DNA of 38,797 nucleotides, from contig JAADFN010000172.1 of NCBI GenBank assembly GCA_013152895.1, positions 1 to 38,797 on the forward strand, in the 5' to 3' direction. This document shows, in pieces, positions 24,179 to 32,972 of this stretch. The notes beneath the pieces were generated by a model. The model searched no databases. It had not been told where the DNA came from and worked only from the letters and a program-made list of their open reading frames with translations. Position 1 is the first letter of the stretch. Each line of letters opens with the position of its first letter. Source of the DNA: Acidobacteriota bacterium. Lineage in GTDB: Bacteria; Acidobacteriota; Thermoanaerobaculia; Thermoanaerobaculales; Sulfomarinibacteraceae. Position numbers and translations under genes: made by a program.

Positions 24179-24723
24179 CAGAGCTCGGGCGTGATCAGAC
24201 CAAGGTTGGAGTCACGCCGCTTGTAGAGGACATTGACCCGGCCGCTGACCGCGTTGAGAAAAACGATAAAGCCATCGCGAGATTTCCCAAGTTGCAGCAT
24301 GGCCTCTTCGATCGTCATGGGCTTGACCTCGATCGTCGTCGTTGTGACGATTCTCGGCTGTCCCGATGTAACGGAATCCGGGGCCAAAACATCAACACTC
24401 CAGTCCGGCGCCGTCATCGGCTCAGCCGCCTGGCGCTTTCTCCCCTTCAACTTGGTCTTGGCTTTCCTGGCCTGCATTTCCAGCTTGTCGACGGCATCCT
24501 GCACCGCGGAGAGGAGATCCTTGTTCTGCGACGTGGCACGCGCATCAAAATCTTTCCCGTTAATGAGAAGATCAACCACGTAAAGGTGTCGCTCCTGGGT
24601 GAACTCGGCCCGGATATCGAGAATCTGGTTGAAGTACTTTTCAAGCTTGGCGAGTTTTTTCTCGGTGAACCTCTTTGCCTTGTCGTTGAGCTCGATCTTT
24701 CGTGCAATGTATTCAATGTTCAT
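24178..24723 (-). CDS. hpf: Ribosome hibernation promoting factor, long form
   Basis: Binds the 30S decoding site and promotes 100S ribosome dimers in slow growth. At 181 residues this is the long form: an N-terminal S30AE domain (about 1-100; MNIEYIARKIELNDKAKRF, VDLLINGKDFDARATS) and a C-terminal dimerisation domain (about 128-178; VKPMTIEEAMLQLGKSRDGFIVFLN). The middle linker carries Lys/Arg. It lies just after rpoN with a 27-base gap. Confidence 0.93.
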   Translation of the reverse strand: MNIEYIARKIELNDKAKRFTEKKLAKLEKYFNQILDIRAEFTQERHLYVVDLLINGKDFDARATSQNKDLLSAVQDAVDKLEMQARKAKTKLKGRKRQAAEPMTAPDWSVDVLAPDSVTSGQPRIVTTTTIEVKPMTIEEAMLQLGKSRDGFIVFLNAVSGRVNVLYKRRDSNLGLITPEL

Positions 24724-24750
24724 ATGTTACCCCCTTCTCACCACAACGAA

Positions 24751-26251
24751 TTACAGGGCCCGTTTACGCTTATCTGATGAGAGAAGACCCAACTCTTCCC
24801 TGTACTTGGCGACTGTACGGCGCGCCAGGCGGATTCCCTCGCGCTGCAACACCTTCATGATAGCCGAATCTGACAGAGGCTTTGCGGAATCCTCGTTCTC
24901 GATGATTTTCTTGATCCGTTCTTTGACAACCAGGGACGACACGTTCTCGCCCCGTGCCGAATCAACTCCCGAGTGAAAAAAGAATTTCATCGGGTACAGA
25001 CCCTGGGGGGTTGACAGGTACTTGTTCGTCACGACCCTGGAGACGGTCGACTCGTGCATCCCGATATCCTCGGCGACCTGCCGCAACACCATCGGGCGAA
25101 GCGCCTCGATACCATGATCGAGAAACCCCCGCTGAAACCGAACGATACTCTCTGCAACCTTGTAGATCGTTCGTTGACGCTGATCAATGCTCTTCATCAA
25201 CCAGACGGCGTTCTTCATCTTGTCTCTCAGGTAGGTGCTCGCCTTCGCATCAAGCGTGCCGCTCTGAAGGAGTCTGAGGTACCGCGAGCTCATCCTGAGC
25301 CTCGGCATCCCGTCGTCGTTGAGAAAGATCTTGTACTCACCGTCGACTTTTCGGACGAACACGTCGGGCTCGACGAAAACATTTCTGCCGGTGACGTATT
25401 TCTGACCCGGTTTCAGCTCGAGTCTCCGGATGACATCCACCAGCTCGTGAAGGAGGCCGTTCGATGGAGAGCGCCCGCGAGATCTCTTCCCATCTCTGAT
25501 GAAGAAGGTCATCCCAGTGATCTCCAATGAGAATCTTCGCGAGCCGAAGGAGCTCCTGTTCTTCATCACCGGATGCTGATTCCCGTATCAAGACATCGAG
25601 TTGTAAAAGGAGACTCTCCTGGATGCTCCGCGCGCCGATCCCCGGGGGATCCAGCGAACGGATCACGGCCATCGCGCGTTGCACCGTTGCAATGTCGGTC
25701 CCCGTGGCGCTGGCGATCTCGTCATCACTGGCCTGCAGGAAACCGCTTTCATCCAGGTTACCGATGATGAAATCGCCCACGTCGGCGACCTTCTTCTCGC
25801 AGTCGACCAGATGAAGTTGCCAGATCAGGTGATCGTAGAGCCCCGACGAGGCGGCCAACATATTCTCGATCGGATCATGACTGAGATCAGTTCCAATGGA
25901 GGAAGCACCCTCGGTCGGTGAGGCCCCGACATAATCCGCGAAGAAAGCCTCAACGTCGATATCCTGGTATGACTCTTCCTCGGTGGGGAGCACCTGATCG
26001 GCATCGAGAGCCGGTTCTGGAACGTCGCCGCTCTCGTCGACTTCTTCCTTTTGCTCCGCTGTCCTTGGGAGATCTTGGAGCTCGTCCTCCTCCGCCTCGA
26101 CTTCCAGCATGGGGTTCGAGAGAATCTCTTGACCGAGGGTTTGCTCGAGCTCGATCCTCGACAACAGCAGCAGCTTGATCGCCTGTTGCAGCGACGGCGT
26201 CATGACCAGACGCTGACTGAGCTTCAAGTGGAGTCGTTGTTCGAGCGCCAT
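24751..26251 (-). pseudogene. rpoN: RNA polymerase sigma-54 factor, split by a 1-base frameshift
   Basis: Sigma-54 recognises -24/-12 promoters and needs an enhancer-binding ATPase. The N-terminal piece (26251 down, frame ending at 25337) begins MALEQRLHLKLSQRLVMTPSLQQAI, the core activator-interaction region, and continues through the core-binding domain. The C-terminal piece (frame 25569-24751) carries LELKPGQKYV, FFHSGVD, the helix-turn-helix and the RpoN box ARRTVAKYREELGLL. They join at about 25451-25459, where one extra base must be skipped to pass from ...LSIER to LHELVDVIRR. A corrected product would have about 499 residues, normal for the family. All motifs are intact, so this may be a recent mutation or a sequence error. 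The C-terminal frame upstream of the junction is not real coding. Confidence 0.85.
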
Positions 26252-26254
26252 GAT

Positions 26255-26989
26255 CTACAGCCGGAAACTCTCCCCGAGGTAAATTCGGCGGACCTCATCG
26301 TTGTTTGCCAGGTCTTCCGGCAAGCCCGATGCAAAAATCCTTCCATCTTTGATTATATAAGTGCGATCCGTGATGTTCAAAGTCTCCCGGACGTTATGGT
26401 CCGTGATCAGCACGCCGATTCCCATCGTCTTGAGACGCCTGACAATCCGTTGCAAGTCCAGGACCGCGATGGGGTCGATCCCGGCGAACGGTTCATCGAG
26501 CAGCATGAACGTCGGATCGATGGCCAGCGCCCGCGCAACCTCGAGGCGGCGCCGCTCTCCACCCGAAAGCGTCCCGGCAGCCTGCTTCCTCCGTTGGGTC
26601 AGGCCGAACTCTTCGAGCAATGCATCGATCCGCCTCATTGCCTCGTGCTGGTTGGGAATGAGCGTTTGCAAGATCATCAGGATATTGTCTTCAACGCTCA
26701 ACGACTTGAAAGAGCTCGGTTCCTGGGGAAGGTATCCGACGCCCATCCTCGCTCGCCGGAACATCGGCAGGTTGGTTATTCTACGGTCGCCGAGGAACAC
26801 GTCTCCCGCCTCCGGCTGAATCAAACCGACGAGCATGTAGAACGTTGTCGTCTTGCCGGCGCCGTTCGGCCCGAGCAGACCGACAATCTCTCCCGGTGAA
26901 ATCTTCAAGGAGATGCTGTCGACGACCCGCCGACCCCCGTACGACTTCCTGAGGCCTCTGGCTGCAAGATCTAAAGCTTTTGGACTCAG
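26255..26989 (-). CDS. lptB: LPS export ABC transporter ATPase LptB, CTG start
   Basis: Cytosolic ATPase that powers LPS extraction through the LptF/LptG permease. With the start proposed here it has 244 residues, close to the 241 of E. coli. Walker A is GPNGAGKT (40-47), the signature is LSGGERRR and Walker B is FMLLDEPF. A shorter TTG start at 26908 would remove [14 protein letters not shown], which contains the conserved first strand. No ATG, GTG or TTG lies in the right place. CTG at 26989-26987, six bases after AGGAGGG and overlapping the upstream stop as CTGA, begins a normal LptB N-terminus ([18 protein letters not shown]). Confidence 0.85.
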   Translation of the reverse strand: MSPKALDLAARGLRKSYGGRRVVDSISLKISPGEIVGLLGPNGAGKTTTFYMLVGLIQPEAGDVFLGDRRITNLPMFRRARMGVGYLPQEPSSFKSLSVEDNILMILQTLIPNQHEAMRRIDALLEEFGLTQRRKQAAGTLSGGERRRLEVARALAIDPTFMLLDEPFAGIDPIAVLDLQRIVRRLKTMGIGVLITDHNVRETLNITDRTYIIKDGRIFASGLPEDLANNDEVRRIYLGESFRL

Positions 26990-28974
26990 TGTCTTCCCTC
27001 CTGGTGAATGATCGTTTCCGATGGGGCATTCTTCCCGCCCGAGATAGTGACGGTACCATCGGCCCCATTCCAGGTCAACGAGGTGCCCGTCACGACATTT
27101 CCTTGGGCATCGGTGACGTGCACCGCCTTCCCCTTCAACGTCATGACCTTGCTCTGCAGATCGAAATGAGCCTCGTCGCCGGACATGCGCCTGTTCTCGG
27201 CCAGGTCCACGACATGAACATCACCGGTGGCATCGACGGCCTTGACGTTATCCCTCGTGTCGAAATGAATGGTCAGAACAGCGGCCGAGAGAATACGAAG
27301 GTTATCCGAGTAGCGCACATTCCCCTTGTACACGGCGACACCTGCGCTTTTCTCGAAATCCAACGACCTGGCCACGATCAAGAGCTCGTCCCCCACCCCT
27401 GCACCTTCTTTTTTCTGGATCTCACCGGCAGGAAAGGTCGTCCGAACGTGTCCAAAGGCTTGCAGCGTCCCTTTCGAACGATCAGATATCACCTCGTCAG
27501 CGAGGAGGAGCTTCCCTCCTTCCCACAGGCGGGCGTTCTTCCTCAGGTGGAGCAGGTTTCCACCGTGGCTGACATCGAGGACGTCGGCGGCGAACCGCAC
27601 GGGCGCCGCCCGGCTTGCCTCCCCCGTGGAGAGAAGCCCGTTCCCGCTTACAGCGAACCCAAGAACATTCCCCCGTGCCTCGGCAGCTCCGCCCTTCACG
27701 TTTGACATCTCGATGCGATCGGCCGCGATCTGTGAATCCTTCGAAAACAACGTTGCCCGGATCGTCTTGGCCGGGTTCGAAATCAGGACAAGGCTGGCCG
27801 TGGCCTTGAGCAGCCGCGCCGAGAAACCCGTCGCCCGCATCTGGTCGCTGGACAGACGAACATCGCCAGCAAGCTTGATATCACCGGGCTCTCCCTTGTC
27901 AAACCACACCTTCGCCGTTTTCGCCTCGCCGGTTCTGGGTCCTCCGCTCGGTGGGATCTCCGTTAGACACACGACCGGCCGGCACTCGAAAGAAACGGGG
28001 CCATTCTGGGCGACCACTCCTCCAATTCTCCAGGTTCTCAGGATTTTCAGATCGGTGACCCCGGGAGACCAGATCTCGACCTCGATCCACCTTCCGCTGG
28101 TCGTTCCCGTCACCTGCCACAATCCGTCCCGGTCGCTGTGGGCTGTAAGTTTTTCCATCCACGCCGTGAAGGAAGGACTTCCTGGATCGCCGGGCCCGGT
28201 AATGTCAACCCCGCCGTCGAGCACAAGACTCGAGAACTTTCCCGAATCCCGGTTCATCGTTGCCTGGGCATGGGCGGCTTTGACGAGGCTGCCCCCGATG
28301 TTCAGCACACACCCCGAGGGGAAAATGGCTTGACCGGTGTTCCTGAGATACTGCACCCGAGGGGCGCGCAGGGTTTGTCCCGCCTCCTGGCCGATGACAA
28401 CGCCGCCTTCCAGGAGAAGCTTATCCTTGCTCAAGAGGTAGACGGCTCTCCCAGCCCGTCCAATCATCCCGCCAGAAGAAAAAACGACGCTTGCGTTGGT
28501 GACAAAAGACTGCGATGCAGAGTCGAGGCGGCCCTTGTCCGTATCGATAAAACCGTTTTCGTTCTCGAATGTCAGATGAACGGCGCCTCTGAGCCGCGCA
28601 TCGCGGGTTTGAGGGTTGAACTGTGCGGCGTCGCACGTGAGCGTTCCCTTGTGGACGCCGTTCCGGTACAGCTCGAGTTGAACATTCTGGATATCCTGCC
28701 ACCCGGACGCGAATCCGAGCGTTCGGCTCGCCTTGAGAACGAAGACCGTTTTCCCTGAGAGACTCTCGGTAAATTCGAACCCGTGATAGACGCCTACCGT
28801 CTGGCTCTTCGCCATCTTTCCGGCTGCAGGCGTTGTCTCGGTTTGTACCTTTACCAGCTCGGGATGAAGTCCCCGCCGCATCCTGTGGACGAGCACGGCT
28901 CCAACAGAGCCCAGTGACACGACAATGAGGACGAGGGTCGTTCGCCTGACAAAGCGGAGGAAAGTCTCAGACAT
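26986..28974 (-). CDS. Fused LptC-LptA (OstA-like) LPS bridge protein
   Basis: A 662-residue protein with one N-terminal membrane helix (about 11-31) and a long periplasmic part of repeated beta-jellyroll units. Residues 45-230 resemble LptC ([20 protein letters not shown]), and the C-terminal third resembles LptA/OstA ([40 protein letters not shown]). Between them lie extra OstA-like repeats. In E. coli LptC is about 190 and LptA about 185 residues. A single chain of this length could span the periplasm by itself. The gene sits between accA and lptB; no Shine-Dalgarno is obvious at the ATG 28974. Confidence 0.82.
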   Translation of the reverse strand: MSETFLRFVRRTTLVLIVVSLGSVGAVLVHRMRRGLHPELVKVQTETTPAAGKMAKSQTVGVYHGFEFTESLSGKTVFVLKASRTLGFASGWQDIQNVQLELYRNGVHKGTLTCDAAQFNPQTRDARLRGAVHLTFENENGFIDTDKGRLDSASQSFVTNASVVFSSGGMIGRAGRAVYLLSKDKLLLEGGVVIGQEAGQTLRAPRVQYLRNTGQAIFPSGCVLNIGGSLVKAAHAQATMNRDSGKFSSLVLDGGVDITGPGDPGSPSFTAWMEKLTAHSDRDGLWQVTGTTSGRWIEVEIWSPGVTDLKILRTWRIGGVVAQNGPVSFECRPVVCLTEIPPSGGPRTGEAKTAKVWFDKGEPGDIKLAGDVRLSSDQMRATGFSARLLKATASLVLISNPAKTIRATLFSKDSQIAADRIEMSNVKGGAAEARGNVLGFAVSGNGLLSTGEASRAAPVRFAADVLDVSHGGNLLHLRKNARLWEGGKLLLADEVISDRSKGTLQAFGHVRTTFPAGEIQKKEGAGVGDELLIVARSLDFEKSAGVAVYKGNVRYSDNLRILSAAVLTIHFDTRDNVKAVDATGDVHVVDLAENRRMSGDEAHFDLQSKVMTLKGKAVHVTDAQGNVVTGTSLTWNGADGTVTISGGKNAPSETIIHQEGRH

Positions 28975-28981
28975 CGTTCGT

Positions 28982-29935
28982 TCAACGTTCGACGTACTTT
29001 CCCATCGCGCGGAACTTCTTGTACCGTCTATCGATCAGCGCGTCCGGTTTGAGCCGCCGGAGTTGCTTGAGATGACGCCGCAAGGCATCGGCGAGCGTGA
29101 TAGCCATGGCTGGAGGATCCATGTGGGCCCCCCCGCGAGGTTCTTGAAGCACCTCGTCCACCACGCCAAGACGTTTCAGGTCGTTGGCAGTCAAGCGCAA
29201 GGCTTCCGCCGCCTGTTCCGCCCGGCTCTGGTCTTTCCACAGAATCGCAGCGCATCCCTCGGGCGAGATCACGGAATAGATCGCGTGCTCAAGCATTAAA
29301 ATCCGGTCGGCGACACCGAGGGCGAGGGCGCCTCCGGAGCCTCCCTCCCCCGTGATCACGCAGATAACTGGAACGGGGAGCCTGGCCATTTCCCGCAGGT
29401 TCGACGCGATGGCCTCGGCCTGCCCTCGTTCTTCGGCGTCGATTCCAGGGTAGGCGCCGGGCGTATCGATGAACGTGACGACTGGCAACGAAAAGCGTGC
29501 CGCCATCTGCATGATTCTCAGCGCCTTGCGGTACCCTTCGGGACGTGGCATCGCGAAGTTCCGCCGAACCTTTTCCGGGGTGCTTCTCCCCTTCTGGTGT
29601 CCGATCACGGCCACGGGATCCCCGTCAAAAAACGCAAATCCTGCGACGATCGCTGGATCATCCGCGAATCTCCTGTCGCCATGCAGCTCGGTAAACTCCG
29701 TCATGATGCCGTGGATGTAGTCCAGGGTGTAGGGGCGTTCGGGATGACGCGCCAGCTGACACGTCTGCCACGGGCTGAGATCCGTGAAGATGCGATCAAT
29801 GGTGTCGCGGAGCTCCCGCCGGGCCGTTTCAAGCAACTGAGCGGTTTCGAGAGAAGTCTGTTCTTTTTCGAGCTCTCGGATCTTTTGCTGGAGCTCGCCG
29901 ATTGGTTCGAGGAAGGACGATACGGGTGCAGCCAT
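28982..29935 (-). CDS. accA: Acetyl-CoA carboxylase carboxyltransferase subunit alpha
   Basis: Alpha subunit of the carboxyltransferase that makes malonyl-CoA, working with AccD. It has 317 residues with the [13 protein letters not shown]-terminal coiled segment, [57 protein letters not shown] and [13 protein letters not shown], the standard catalytic-core motifs. ATG at 29935 follows TAGAGT by six bases with no Shine-Dalgarno, predicting a leaderless message. It may be the first gene of the long minus-strand operon down to ptsI. AccD is not in the window. Confidence 0.95.
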   Translation of the reverse strand: MAAPVSSFLEPIGELQQKIRELEKEQTSLETAQLLETARRELRDTIDRIFTDLSPWQTCQLARHPERPYTLDYIHGIMTEFTELHGDRRFADDPAIVAGFAFFDGDPVAVIGHQKGRSTPEKVRRNFAMPRPEGYRKALRIMQMAARFSLPVVTFIDTPGAYPGIDAEERGQAEAIASNLREMARLPVPVICVITGEGGSGGALALGVADRILMLEHAIYSVISPEGCAAILWKDQSRAEQAAEALRLTANDLKRLGVVDEVLQEPRGGAHMDPPAMAITLADALRRHLKQLRRLKPDALIDRRYKKFRAMGKYVER

Positions 29936-29941
29936 ATGCGG

Positions 29942-29947
29942 ACTCTA
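29942..29947 (-). promoter_or_regulatory. -10 element TAGAGT for accA
   Basis: On the minus strand TAGAGT ends six bases before the accA ATG, with only CCGCAT between. No Shine-Dalgarno is present. It is probably the start of the accA-lpt-rpoN-pts transcript. Confidence 0.45.
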
Positions 29948-30049
29948 TCAAAGACAGCCTCGACTTGCTACACGTGGCCGCTGGAAAAGCGCTGCTGTGG
30001 CGGGGACAGCTTCCAGCCCACAGATCCCTCTAATATCTTGTTGCAACTG

Positions 30050-30098
30050 CGGATACGACCGCCGTTGCCGCGTTTCTCGCGGCGGTTGCGCCGGCAAC
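30050..30098. repeat. Intergenic repeat, type 2, copy C
   Basis: TTTCTCGCGGCGG (30073), three variable bases, then CGCCGGCAAC (30089) form a 26-base block also found at 36493-36518 with 23 identical bases; CGGATA precedes both blocks. Here GTTGCCG and CGGCAAC can pair around a CCGCG/CGCGG stem, giving a strong hairpin. It lies in the gap between the MPGP-type phosphatase and accA. Confidence 0.5.
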
Positions 30099-30101
30099 TC
30101 G

Positions 30102-30899
30102 CTACAGGTTGAGCTCCGCTCTGAAACGTTGAACGGCCTGGACGAAGCCTGCAGGCCCCATTTCAACGATGCGGGCGAGAGAACACGGGACGTCCTTCTT
30201 GGCGACCAGGGTGCCGAGCAAGAAACCGTGATCCACGAGACACAACATGTCGATGTCATTCCAGGCATCTCCGATGCCGGCTCTCGGAAGACTCCCCAAA
30301 CGTGGATACCTCGCTTCGAGAACCTTGACGGCGCCACCCTTGCTGATGCCAGCCCCCAGCACATGCCAAAAACGATCTCCACGAACCGCGCTCGCTCCGA
30401 GCTCCGCGACGCGCCTGCACAGGGCATCGGTGTCAACCTCTGCATCCCGGTGAATGATGAACGGCTCGCTTGCCACGCGATCCATCGCCCTTGCCGCCCC
30501 CGCCATGTTGAGCCCGGAAACGCGGGATACCGTGGCATCATCCATCTGAGACAGACCCGTGACCGGCCAACCTTCCTGCTGGAGCTGTTCCACGACACGA
30601 ACGAGGGTAGCTCGTGGCGGCCCAAGCAACTCCGGGCTTTCCCAGTCGATGACGAGAGCGCCTCCCCCCTCGACGATGGCGACGGGGGCCAGGGGCAAAC
30701 GGCCTCGAAGCCTGGTAACCTCGGGTACCGTTTTGGATGTGACGGGAATGACCAGGACATCGTTCTTCGCGAGGTCCTCGACATGTTCAGCGACCTCCGG
30801 CCCGGGTTCGAATGTCTTCGCATCCACGAGGGTGCCATCGAGATCGGAGTAGATGACGGCGCGCGCCGCCGAGACGGCCGCAAGAACGTGATCGTGCAT
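30102..30899 (-). CDS. HAD phosphatase, mannosyl-3-phosphoglycerate phosphatase (MPGP) family
   Basis: Cytosolic phosphatase of HAD subclass IIB, 265 residues from ATG 30899 (GGAG seven bases upstream). It has the nucleophile motif YSDLDGTLVD (17-26; Asp19, Asp21), VTSKT, SKGGAVKVL and GIGDAWNDIDML. MPGP removes phosphate from mannosyl-3-phosphoglycerate, giving the compatible solute mannosylglycerate; relatives act on glucosyl-3-phosphoglycerate. No mannosyl or glucosyl-3-phosphoglycerate synthase is in the window, so the true substrate is open. It starts two bases after the phosphoglycerate mutase gene, a likely operon. Confidence 0.8.
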   Translation of the reverse strand: MHDHVLAAVSAARAVIYSDLDGTLVDAKTFEPGPEVAEHVEDLAKNDVLVIPVTSKTVPEVTRLRGRLPLAPVAIVEGGGALVIDWESPELLGPPRATLVRVVEQLQQEGWPVTGLSQMDDATVSRVSGLNMAGAARAMDRVASEPFIIHRDAEVDTDALCRRVAELGASAVRGDRFWHVLGAGISKGGAVKVLEARYPRLGSLPRAGIGDAWNDIDMLCLVDHGFLLGTLVAKKDVPCSLARIVEMGPAGFVQAVQRFRAELNL

Positions 30900-30901
30900 G
30901 T

Positions 30902-32125
30902 CTACGCTCCAAATTTCTGAAACTTGTGCGCGTGCGCCAGAGCGAGCGGAAGCAGGTTGATGAGCCGCTGTCTGCCCAGGCCACCGGCGATGCAAGCCCG
31001 CTCGCCGAACGAGTCAACGTTGTCGGGCCGTACGGTTCCAGGCGCCCACAGAAGCGTTGGAACAGGATGCCAGGAGTGGGCCTTGAGGGAAGCGGGGGTC
31101 GAATGGTCCGCAGAGACGACAACGACGTCCGGACCGAGATCCAGAATCCTGGGAATGAACCGGTCGACCTCCTCGATGACCCCCACCTTCCTCTCGAAGT
31201 CTCCATCCTCTCCCGCCTTGTCGGTGTACTTCACGTGAAGGAAGAAGAAGTCGTGCCCTTCCCACTCGGCGCCGAGCGCATCCGGAAGATCCTGAAGCTT
31301 GGCCGGGGCTTGAGGCATATCCATCCCGACCAACCTGGCGAGCCCTCTGTACATCGGGTATTGAGCGATACAGACCGGGCGCAGCTTGAAACGTTCGCTC
31401 AACGATGGAATGTTTGGATGCCTGTCGAACCCGCGCAGGAGGATCCCGTTCGCCTTCGGCTCGCCGGCCAGCACCTCGCCGGCCCTGGCAACGATCTCCC
31501 GGACGATGCTTGCCGTCCGTTCCGACGCTTCATCGTCGCCATGCGCATCAATTGGCGGAACGCCGGTCGCCTGCGGATCGGTGTCGCAAATCGCGGCTCC
31601 CAGTCCCTCCCCACGAAGGACCAGGAGGCCACGGTGCTCACTGACCGTTCTGATAAAGACCTTGACGTCCCCAAAAGCATCTCGGAGCTTTGCGTCCAGG
31701 ATCCCTGTCAATCTCTGGTTTTCCTCGGTGCTGATCCTGCCGGCCCGCCGGTCAACGATTCGGCCGTCCCCGTCGAGCGTGCAGTAGTTAAAACGGGCTG
31801 CAACATCGACCGGTTCGAGAGGAAAATCGATTCCCAGGGCTGCAAGAACGCCCCGGCCGACCAGGAATCTGAGCGGATCGTATCCAAACAGCCCCAGATG
31901 GCCCGGTCCGGATCCCGGCGTGATCCCCGGCGCAACCGGATCGAAGTGCCCGCAGGCGCCCTCGGCCGCCAGGCGATCCAACACGGGAGACTGTGCCGCT
32001 TCGAGCGGTGTCAGACCGTTGGGACCGGGAAGGTCGCCCAACCCGTCAAAGATGAGAAACACGATTCGCGCATCGGTCTGAAGACTCAACTTCCGGTACG
32101 CATGTTCTTCAAGAGACCACGGCAT
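30902..32125 (-). CDS. apgM: 2,3-bisphosphoglycerate-independent phosphoglycerate mutase, archaeal type
   Basis: Interconverts 3- and 2-phosphoglycerate without cofactor. It is the archaeal/apgM alkaline-phosphatase-like form, 407 residues. It has metal and catalytic motifs FLIFDGLGDLP, GSGPGHLGLFGYDP (catalytic Ser in the GSGPGH loop), GVPPIDAHGDDE, FFLHVKYTDKAGEDGD and VVVSADHSTP. I chose ATG 32125 because GGGGAGGT sits seven bases upstream; an in-frame start at 32152 lacks this. A TACAAT hexamer at 32196-32191 on the minus strand may be the promoter. Confidence 0.85.
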   Translation of the reverse strand: MPWSLEEHAYRKLSLQTDARIVFLIFDGLGDLPGPNGLTPLEAAQSPVLDRLAAEGACGHFDPVAPGITPGSGPGHLGLFGYDPLRFLVGRGVLAALGIDFPLEPVDVAARFNYCTLDGDGRIVDRRAGRISTEENQRLTGILDAKLRDAFGDVKVFIRTVSEHRGLLVLRGEGLGAAICDTDPQATGVPPIDAHGDDEASERTASIVREIVARAGEVLAGEPKANGILLRGFDRHPNIPSLSERFKLRPVCIAQYPMYRGLARLVGMDMPQAPAKLQDLPDALGAEWEGHDFFFLHVKYTDKAGEDGDFERKVGVIEEVDRFIPRILDLGPDVVVVSADHSTPASLKAHSWHPVPTLLWAPGTVRPDNVDSFGERACIAGGLGRQRLINLLPLALAHAHKFQKFGA

Positions 32126-32190
32126 CAGGCGACCTCCCCGGGCGCCAGCCAACCTCCGCGATCGTTCGCGGGACCGCCGCCCTCTCCACG

Positions 32191-32196
32191 ATTGTA
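32191..32196 (-). promoter_or_regulatory. -10-like TACAAT before the phosphoglycerate mutase gene
   Basis: TACAAT on the minus strand, preceded by TG, lies in the 75-base gap after the PP2C gene. It would give a leader of about 60 bases that carries a normal Shine-Dalgarno. No -35 is clear. Confidence 0.3.
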
Positions 32197-32200
32197 CAGG

Positions 32201-32959
32201 TTATGAAGCTTCCGCTTTCAACAAGACGACCGTGATATTATCGTTTCCCCCGGCCCGGTTGGCTTCAATGATGAGGTTCCGGCTCGCGTCCTTCAAGGCG
32301 GGATTCTGGGCCAGCACCCGCCCGATCTCCTCGTCCCGGATCATGACGTTCAGACCATCCGAGCACAGCAGGTAGAGGTCGCCCGCGAGAATTGGAACCG
32401 TGTGGATTTCGACTTGCGGTTCGGACCCGCCGCCCAGGGCTTGTGTGACGACGTTCTTCAACGGGTGTTTCCGTGCAGCCTCTTCCGAAAGAAACCCTGC
32501 CGCAACCTGCTCATGGACCCAGGAATGATCCTCGGTCAGGAGCTCGAGCGCACCGTCGCGAAAACGGTACACGCGGCTATCTCCGACATGGGCGATGAAC
32601 AGCTCATGAGTGGGCCGGGGATGAAATGCGACCACAACCGTCGTGCCCATGCCCTTGAGACTGGGATCGCGCCGGACCGCCTCCATGAGTCGTTCGTGGC
32701 CGGAGAGGATGGCAGTTCGCAGCCGGGAGACCGGCGACGCATCCTGCTCCTGCATCCCCGCGGATTCGTGGAGGCTTTCCACGATCCTCTCCGCTGCGAG
32801 CCGGGAGGCCACGTCGCCCGCCGCATGACCTCCCATCCCGTCGGCAACGAGGTACGCCCCGATCTCGTCGTCAATCAGGAAGAAATCTTCGTTGAGCCGG
32901 CGCTTCATCCCCACATCGGTCTGACCCCATGCTGTCAACGAAACCAAAGACGCGCCCAT
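32201..32959 (-). CDS. PP2C-type protein serine/threonine phosphatase
   Basis: Metal-dependent PPM/PP2C phosphatase, 252 residues, cytosolic, with no extra domain. It has metal-binding and family motifs RRLNEDFFLIDDEIGAYLVADGMGGH, MGTTVVVAF, HVGDSRVYRFRDG, LLCSDGL and GGNDNITVVLL. No Hanks-type kinase is in the window, so its partner must be elsewhere. The ATG at 32959 starts MGASLVSLTAWGQTDVG; a GTG at 32965 is also possible, and the long upstream open frame overlaps the DnaJ gene. It follows that gene after 13 bases on the same strand. Confidence 0.85.
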   Translation of the reverse strand: MGASLVSLTAWGQTDVGMKRRLNEDFFLIDDEIGAYLVADGMGGHAAGDVASRLAAERIVESLHESAGMQEQDASPVSRLRTAILSGHERLMEAVRRDPSLKGMGTTVVVAFHPRPTHELFIAHVGDSRVYRFRDGALELLTEDHSWVHEQVAAGFLSEEAARKHPLKNVVTQALGGGSEPQVEIHTVPILAGDLYLLCSDGLNVMIRDEEIGRVLAQNPALKDASRNLIIEANRAGGNDNITVVLLKAEAS

Positions 32960-32972
32960 CCTCACATCCAAT

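Noticed and set aside
25464-25569. The start of the C-terminal rpoN frame as an independent gene start
   Set aside because: The residues before the junction do not fit the sigma-54 family and overlap real coding in the other frame.
31226-31235. TTCACGTGAA as a parS site
   Set aside because: Only 12 of 16 positions fit the parS consensus TGTTTCACGTGAAACA, and it lies in conserved codons of the mutase. A half-site in rodZ near 35060 (CACGTGAAAC, minus) fits even less well overall.
30926-32206. A 426-codon plus-strand frame over the phosphoglycerate mutase gene
   Set aside because: Shadow of a gene with clear catalytic motifs; the antisense product is low-complexity and charged.
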